A stretch of 64,000 nucleotides of DNA from Hydractinia symbiolongicarpus (lineage: Eukaryota; Cnidaria; Hydrozoa; Anthoathecata; Hydractiniidae), in NCBI RefSeq assembly GCF_029227915.1, contig NC_079882.1, forward strand, positions 32,046,001-32,110,000. The letters are read 5' to 3'. Positions 58,205 through 64,000 of the stretch are shown piece by piece; positions within the stretch are counted from its first letter, which is position 1; every line of letters begins with the position of its first letter. The notes beneath the pieces are model-generated. The model was not told where the DNA came from, made no database searches, and saw nothing but the letters and a program-made list of their open reading frames with translations. The position numbers and the translations under genes are program-made.

Positions 58205-61200
58205 GAAAAAATAATTTAAAAAATCGTTCGGGACATGAGTTTACTTCCTGGGTACTTTCTTTGTATACTTTTGACTATACGGGCCAAGCCGGGATTTACG
58301 GGAAATCGCGGGTTTTCGTTTGCCGGCGATTAAACTTCTTTTATTCCGCGTCTCATCAAAAATGAAAACATTTTTAAAAACTACAAGACTTATGCGTTTA
58401 AGTGATGAAAAAATAATTTAAAAAATCGTTCTGGAAATGAGTTTACTCACAGGGTACTTTCTTTGTATACATTCGACTATACGTGCCAAGCCCGGGATTT
58501 ACGGGAAATCTCGGGTTTTCGTTTACCGGCGATTAAACTGCTTCTATTCAGCGTCTCATCAAAAATGAAAACATTCTTAAAAACTACAAGAGTCATGCGT
58601 TTTAGTGGTGAAATAATAATTTAAAAAATCGTTTGGGAAATGAGTTTACTCCCTGGGTATTTTCTTTGTATACTTTTGACTATACGGGCCAAGCCCAGGA
58701 TTTACGGGAAATCGCGGGTTTTCGTTTGCCGGCAATTAAACTTCTTTTATTCAGCGTCTCATCAAAAATGAAAACATTTTTGAGAACTACAAGTCTCATG
58801 CGTTTTAGTGGTGAAAAAATAATTTAAAAAATCGTTCGGGAAATCAGTTTACTCCCTGGGTACTTTCTTTGTATACTTTTGACTGTACGGGCCAATCCGG
58901 GATTTACGGGAAATCACGTGTTTTCGTTTGCCGGCGATTAAACTTCTTTTATTCAGCGTCTCATCAAAAACGAAACCATTTTTAAAAACTACAAGTCTTA
59001 TGCGTTTTAGTGGTGAAAAAATAATTTAAAAAATCGTTCGAGAAATGAGTTTACTCCCTGGGTACTTTCTTTGTATACTTTTGACTATACGGGCCGAGTC
59101 CAGCATTTACGGGAAATCGCAGGTTTTCGTTTTCCGGCGATTAAACTGCTTTTATTCAGCGTTTCATCAAAAATGAAAACATTCTTGAAAACTACAAGTC
59201 TCGTGCGTTTTAGTGGTGAAATAATAATTTAAAAAATCGTTTGGGAAATGAGTTTACTCCCTGGGTACTTTCTTTGTATACTTTTGACTATACGGGCCGA
59301 GTCCAGGATTTACGGGAAATCGCAGGTTTTCGTTTGCCGCCGATTAAACTTCTTTTATTCAGCGTCTCATCAAAAATGAAAACATTTTTGAAAACTACAA
59401 ATCTCATGCGTTTTAGTGGTGAAAAAATAATTTAAAAAATCGTTCGGGAAATGAGTTTACTCCCTGGGTACTTTCTTTGTATACTTTTGACTATACGGGC
59501 CGAGTCCGGGATTTAGGGAAATCGCAGGTTTTCGTTTGCCAGCGATTAAACTGCTTTTATTCAGCGTCTCATCAAAAATGAAAACATTTTTTAAAACTAC
59601 AAGTCTTATGCGTTTTAGTGGTGAAAAAATAATTTAAAAAATCGTTCTGGAAATGAGTTTACTCCCTGGGTACTTTCTTTGTATACTTTTGACTATACGG
59701 GCCGAGTCCGGGATTTAGGGAAATCGCAGGTTTTCGTTTGCCGGCGATTAAACTGCTACTTTTCAGCGTCTCATCAAAAATGAAAACATTTTTGAAAACT
59801 ACAAGTCTCATGCGTTTTAGTTGTGAAAAAATAATTTAAAAAATCGTTGGGGAAATGAGTTTACTTCCTGGGTACTTTCTTTGTATACTTTTGACTATAC
59901 GGGCCAAGCCGGGATTTACGGGAAATCGCGGGTTTTCGTTTGCCGGCGATTAAACTTCTTTTATTCCGCGTCTCATCAAAAATGAAAACATTTTTAAAAA
60001 CTACAAGTCTTATGCGTTTTAGTGATGAAAAAATAATTAAAAAATCGTTCTGGAAATGAGTTTACTCACAGGGTACTTTCTTTGTATACATTCGACTATA
60101 CGTGCCAAGCCCGGGATTTACGTGAAATCTCGGGTTTTCGTTTGCCGGCGATTAAACTGCTTCTATTCAGCGTCTCATCAAAAATGAAAACATTCTTGAA
60201 AACTACAAGTTTCATGCGTTTTAGTGGTGAAATAATAATTTAAAAAATCGTTCGTGAAATGAGTTTACTCCCTGGGTACTTTCTTTGTATACTTTTGACT
60301 GTACGGCCCAAGCCGGGATTTACGGGAAATCACGGGTTTTCGTTTGCCGGCGATTAAACTTCTTTTATTCAGCGTCTCATCAAAAATGAAAACATTTTTG
60401 AAAACTACAAGTCTTATGCGTTTTAGTGGTGAAAAAATAATTTAAAAAATCGTTCGGGAGATGAGTTTACTCCCTGGGTACTTTCTTTGTATACTTTTGA
60501 CTATACGGGCCGAGTCCAGGATTTACGGGAAATCGCAGGTTTTCGTTTTCCGGCGATTAAACTGCTTTTATTCAGCGTCTCATCAAAAATGAAAACATTC
60601 TTGAAAACTACAAGTCTCGTGCGTTTTAGTGGTGAAATAATAATTTAAAAAATCGTTTGGGAAATGAGTTTACTCCCTGGGTACTTTCTTTGTATACTTT
60701 TGACTATACGGGCCGAGTCCAGGATTTACGGGAAATCGCAGGTTTTCGTTTGCCGCCGATTAAACTTCTTTTATTCAGCGTCTCATCAAAAATGAAAACA
60801 TTCTTGAAAACTACAAGTCTCGTGCGTTTTAGTGAGAAATAATAATTTAAAAAATCGTTTGGGAAATGAGTTTACTCCCTGGGTATTTTCTTTGTATACT
60901 TTTGACTATACGGGCCGAGTCCAGGATTTACGGGAAATCGCAGGTTTTCGTTTGCCGCCGATTAAACTTCTTTTATTCCGCGTCTCATCAAAAATGAAAA
61001 CATTCTTGAAAACTACAAATTTCATGCGTTTTAGTGGTGAAATAATAATGTAAAAAATCGTTTCGGAAATGAGTTTACTCCCTGGGTACTTTCTTTGTAT
61101 ACTTTTGACTATACGGGCCGAGTCCAGGATTTACGGGAAATCGCAGGTTTTCGTTTGCCGGCGATTAAACATCTTTTATTCAGCGTCTCATCAAAAATGA

Positions 61201-61669
61201 AAACATTTTTAAAAACTGCAAATCTCATGCGTTTTAGTGGTGAAAAAGTGATTTAAAAAATCGTTCGGGAAATGAGTTTACTCCCTGTGTATTTTCTTTG
61301 TATACTTTTGACTATACGGGCCAAGCCCGGGATTTACGGGAAATCGCGGGTTTTCGTTTGCCGGCGATTAAACTTCTTTTATTCAGCGTCTCATCAAAAA
61401 TGATAACATTTTTGAAAACTACAAGTCTCATGCGTTTTAGTGGTGAAAAAATAATTTAAAAAATCGTTCCGGAAATGAGTTTACTCCCTTGGTACTTTCT
61501 TTGTATACTTTTGACTGTACGGGCCAAGCCGGGATTTACGGGAAATCACGGGTTTTCGTTTGCCGGCGATTAAACTTCTTTTATTCAGCGTCTCATCAAA
61601 AATGAAAACATTTTTAAAAACTACAAGTCTTATGCGTTTTAGTGGTGAAAAAATAATTTAAAAAATCGT

Positions 61670-61872
61670 TCTGGAAATGAGTTTACTCCCTGGGTACTTT
61701 CTTTGTATACATTCGACTATACGGTCCAAGCCCGGGATTTACGGGAAATCGCGGGTTTTCGTTTGCCGGCGATTAAACTTCTTTTATTCAGCGTCTCATC
61801 AAAAATGAAAACATTTTTGAAAACTACAAGTCTCATGCGTTTTAGTGGTGAAAAAATAATTTAAAAAATCGT
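61670..61872. repeat. Single-monomer duplication, copy 1
   Basis: A 203-bp type A-like unit with TATACATTCGACTATACGGTCC that is followed by a copy of itself. No difference was seen between the two except at the very exit (CGTTCTGG here, CGTTCAGG after copy 2). It breaks A-B alternation. Confidence 0.87.
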
Positions 61873-62075
61873 TCTGGAAATGAGTTTACTCCCTGGGTAC
61901 TTTCTTTGTATACATTCGACTATACGGTCCAAGCCCGGGATTTACGGGAAATCGCGGGTTTTCGTTTGCCGGCGATTAAACTTCTTTTATTCAGCGTCTC
62001 ATCAAAAATGAAAACATTTTTGAAAACTACAAGTCTCATGCGTTTTAGTGGTGAAAAAATAATTTAAAAAATCGT
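61873..62075. repeat. Single-monomer duplication, copy 2
   Basis: The second copy of the ACGGTCC monomer, the smallest clear recent tandem duplication in the window. Related ACATTTGACTATGCGGTCC units are found near 24,880 and 27,916. Confidence 0.87.
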
Positions 62076-62259
62076 TCAGGAAATGAGTTTACTCCCTGGG
62101 TACTTTCTTTGTATACTTTTGACTATACGGGCCAAGCCGGGATTTACGGGAAATCGCGGGTTTTCGTTTGCCGGCGATTAAACTTCTTTTATTCAGCGTC
62201 TCATCAAAAATGAAAACATTTTTAAAAACTGCAAGTCTTATGCGTTTTAGTGGTGAAAA

Positions 62260-64000
62260 AATAATTTAAAAAATCGTTTGGGAAATGAGTTTACTCCCTG
62301 GGTACTTTCTTTGTATACTTTTGACTATACGGGCCGAGTCCAGGATTTACGGGAAATCGCAGGTTTTCGTTTGCCGCCGATTAAACTTCTTTTATTCAGC
62401 GTCTCATCAAAAATGAAAACATTTTTGAAAACTACAAATCTCATGCGTTTTAGTGGTGAAAAAATAATTTAAAAAATCGTTCGGGAAATGAGTTTACTCC
62501 CTGGGTACTTTCTTTGTATACTTTTGATTATACGGGCCGAGTCCGGGATTTAGGGAAATCGCAGGTTTTCGTTTGCCAGCGATTAAACTGCTTTTATTCA
62601 GCGTCTCATCAAAAATGAAAACATTTTTTAAAACTACAAGTCTTATGCGTTTTAGTGGTGAAAAAATAATTTAAAAAATCGTTCTGGAAATGAGTTTACT
62701 CCCTGGGTACTTTCTTTGTATACTTTTGACTATACGGGCCGAGTCCGGGATTTAGGGAAATCGCAGGTTTTCGTTTGCCGGCGATTAAACTGCTACTTTT
62801 CAGCGTCTCATCAAAAATGAAAACATTTTTGAAAACTACAAGTCTCATGCGTTTTAGTTGTGAAAAAATAATTTAAAAAATCGTTGGGGAAATGAGTTTA
62901 CTTCCTGGGTACTTTCTTTGTATACTTTTGACTATACGGGCCAAGCCGGGATTTACGGGAAATCGCGGGTTTTCGTTTGCCGGCGATTAAACTTCTTTTA
63001 TTCCGCGTCTCATCAAAAATGAAAACATTTTTAAAAACTACAAGTCTTATGCGTTTTAGTGATGAAAAAATAATTAAAAAATCGTTCTGGAAATGAGTTT
63101 ACTCACAGGGTACTTTCTTTGTATACATTCGACTATACGTGCCAAGCCCGGGATTTACGTGAAATCTCGGGTTTTCGTTTGCCGGCGATTAAACTGCTTC
63201 TATTCAGCGTCTCATCAAAAATGAAAACATTCTTGAAAACTACAAGTTTCATGCGTTTTAGTGGTGAAATAATAATTTAAAAAATCGTTCGGGAAATGAG
63301 TTTACTCCCTGGGTACTTTCTTTGTATACTTTTGACTGTACGGCCCAAGCCGGGATTTACGGGAAATCACGGGTTTTCGTTTGCCGGCGATTAAACTGCT
63401 TTTATTCAGCGTCTCATCAAAAATGAAAACATTCTTGAAAACTACAAGTCTCGTGCGTTTTAGTGGTGAAATAATAATTTAAAAAATCGTTTGGGAAATG
63501 AGTTTACTCCCTGGGTACTTTCTTTGTATACTTTTGACTATACGGGCCGAGTCCAGGATTTACGGGAAATCGCAGGTTTTCGTTTGCCGCCGATTAAACT
63601 TCTTTTATTCAGCGTCTCATCAAAAATGAAAACATTCTTGAAAACTACAAGTCTCGTGCGTTTTAGTGAGAAATAATAATTTAAAAAATCGTTTGGGAAA
63701 TGAGTTTACTCCCTGGGTATTTTCTTTGTATACTTTTGACTATACGGGCCGAGTCCAGGATTTACGGGAAATCGCAGGTTTTCGTTTGCCGCCGATTAAA
63801 CTTCTTTTATTCCGCGTCTCATCAAAAATGAAAACATTCTTGAAAACTACAAATTTCATGCGTTTTAGTGGTGAAATAATAATGTAAAAAATCGTTTCGG
63901 AAATGAGTTTACTCCCTGGGTACTTTCTTTGTATACTTTTGACTATACGGGCCGAGTCCAGGATTTACGGGAAATCGCAGGTTTTCGTTTGCCGGCGATT
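62260..64000. repeat. Fifteen-monomer HOR, copy 2 (minus one monomer, cut by window end)
   Basis: The second copy of the block. It matches at +3,037 up to the monomer starting at 63,289 and at +2,834 afterwards. The 203-bp shift is explained by the chimeric monomer. Few other differences were seen (GATTATACGGGCC near 62,526, CGTTCGGG for CGTTCGTG near 63,290). Confidence 0.86.
63289..63490. repeat. Chimeric monomer, crossover at 63,384-63,397
   Basis: The left part matches the copy 1 monomer at about 60,250-60,455 (GACTGTACGGCCC, AATCACGGG, CGTTTGCC). The right part matches the next copy 1 monomer at about 60,456-60,656 (CTGCTTTTATTC, CATTCTTG, CTCGTGCG). In copy 1 the second of these has CGTTTTCC, so the switch must follow the G of TTTGCC and precede the GC of CTGC, inside CCGGCGATTAAACT (14 bp). 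One monomer was lost precisely. Confidence 0.88.

Larger units (their letters stand above)
59223..62259. repeat. 3,037-bp fifteen-monomer HOR, copy 1
   Basis: Private marks repeat at +3,037 in the left part: AAATCTCATGCG, GTTTGCCAGCG, CTGCTACTTTTC, GTTGGGGAAATG, TTATTCCGCG, AATAATTAAAAAATCG (one T fewer) and TTTACGTGAAATCTCGGG. From about 60,657 on, the matching partner is at +2,834, because copy 2 is one monomer shorter. Confidence 0.86.
1..64000. repeat. Tandem satellite array, ~203-bp monomer, ~317 copies
   Basis: The entire window is head-to-tail copies of one 201-203 bp unit in a single orientation. Constant landmarks recur in nearly every unit: ATGAGTTTACTCCCTGGGTA, CTTTTGACTATACGGG, TTTCGTTTGCCGGCGATTAA, TTCAGCGTCTCATC, ATGCGTTTTAGTGG and AATTTAAAAAATCG. 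Adding up the spacing of matching landmarks gives about 317 units. Most length variation comes from 1-2 nt indels: ACGGGCC to ACGGCC, GCCCGGG to GCCGGG, TTTACGGG to TTTAGGG. The window begins and ends inside a unit, so the full array is longer. Arrays like this are typical of eukaryotic heterochromatin; whether it is centromeric cannot be read from sequence alone. Family and species are not recognised. Confidence 0.98.
58205..64000. repeat. Domain VI: 15-monomer duplication running off the window
   Basis: Mixed A, B, B' and C units, many with CTCGTGCG and GCCGCCGATT. The main structure is a 15-monomer block starting near 59,223 that is repeated from 62,260 to beyond the window end. A single-monomer duplication lies at 61,670-62,075. 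The window stops inside a type B monomer at GCCGGCGATT. Confidence 0.82.

Noticed and set aside
12701-63490. Breakpoints clustering in the GC-rich block as proof that G-quadruplexes cause the rearrangements
   Set aside because: Some joins fall there (near 12,772, 13,306, 13,580, 55,675) but others do not (4,385, 14,845, 24,570, 34,340). Diagnostic sites are denser in that block, which biases detection. The sample is too small.
1-64000. CENP-B box (TTCGNNNNANNCGGG) as evidence for a centromere
   Set aside because: I looked in the type A and type B monomers on both strands. TTCGTTTGCCGGCG and TTCGGGAAATGAG lack the required A and CGGG spacing. No match was found, so centromere identity is not claimed.
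1-64000. CRISPR array or other prokaryotic direct-repeat system
   Set aside because: The units are ~203 bp and contiguous, with no unique spacers, and no cas-like or other gene is present.
1-64000. Promoter, tRNA or Pol III internal boxes inside the monomer
   Set aside because: TATAC and TATATA strings occur, but there is no consistent promoter arrangement, no B-box-like GGTTCGANTCC and no tRNA fold. Transcription of the array is possible but cannot be inferred from sequence.

Overview
This window shows no gene. It is one uninterrupted tandem satellite array that fills all 64 kb and runs off both ends. I count about 317 head-to-tail monomers of 201-203 bp, all in the same orientation, a few of them truncated. 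A hand count of one type A monomer gives 37% GC, with a GC-rich block of about 50 bp (roughly 64% GC) set in AT-rich flanks. An array of this size and homogeneity indicates a nuclear genome of a eukaryote, probably centromeric, pericentromeric, subtelomeric or other heterochromatin. I do not recognise the family and cannot name the species. No rRNA, tRNA, transposon body, CRISPR array, prokaryotic operon or viral gene is visible. The short reading frames that recur once per monomer are by-products of the repeat; most of them begin at a TTG codon.

The monomers fall mainly into two classes that often alternate. Type A carries CCAAGCCCGGG (or CCAAGCCGGG) and CGCGGG, and is usually preceded by CGTTCGGG. 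Type B carries CCGAGTCCAGG or CCGAGTCCGGG and CGCAGG, and is usually preceded by CGTTTGGG or CGTTCTGG. Rarer classes (here called C and D) act as landmarks. Above this lie several higher-order repeats (HORs), each recognised by private variants that recur at a fixed distance.

Layout: (I) 1-10,244, mostly exact 203-bp monomers, with a perfect-looking 7-monomer (1,421 bp) tandem duplication and a 12-monomer spacing (2,435 bp). (II) 10,245-30,705, a mosaic with a dimer duplication, three copies of an m4-m5-m6 triad, a damaged zone at 12.7-13.7 kb, a 3,036-bp tandem duplication and an 809-bp duplication. (III) 30,706-40,626, the most regular part, which alternates an 11-mer (2,227 bp) with an 8-mer (1,620 bp) that is the same unit minus three monomers. 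(IV) 40,627-50,493, built on C-type monomers and ending in two 2,427-bp copies. (V) 50,494-58,204, trimeric 607-bp HORs and D monomers. (VI) 58,205-64,000, a 15-monomer (3,037 bp) duplication whose second copy has lost exactly one monomer.

The informative content is evolutionary and structural: nested duplications of different ages, chimeric monomers that pin crossovers to short tracts, a few out-of-register deletions, one filler insertion, and a type A variant that fits a canonical G-quadruplex pattern. I found no sign of a new protein-coding or RNA-based system. All identities and counts were made by eye and should be rechecked by computation.
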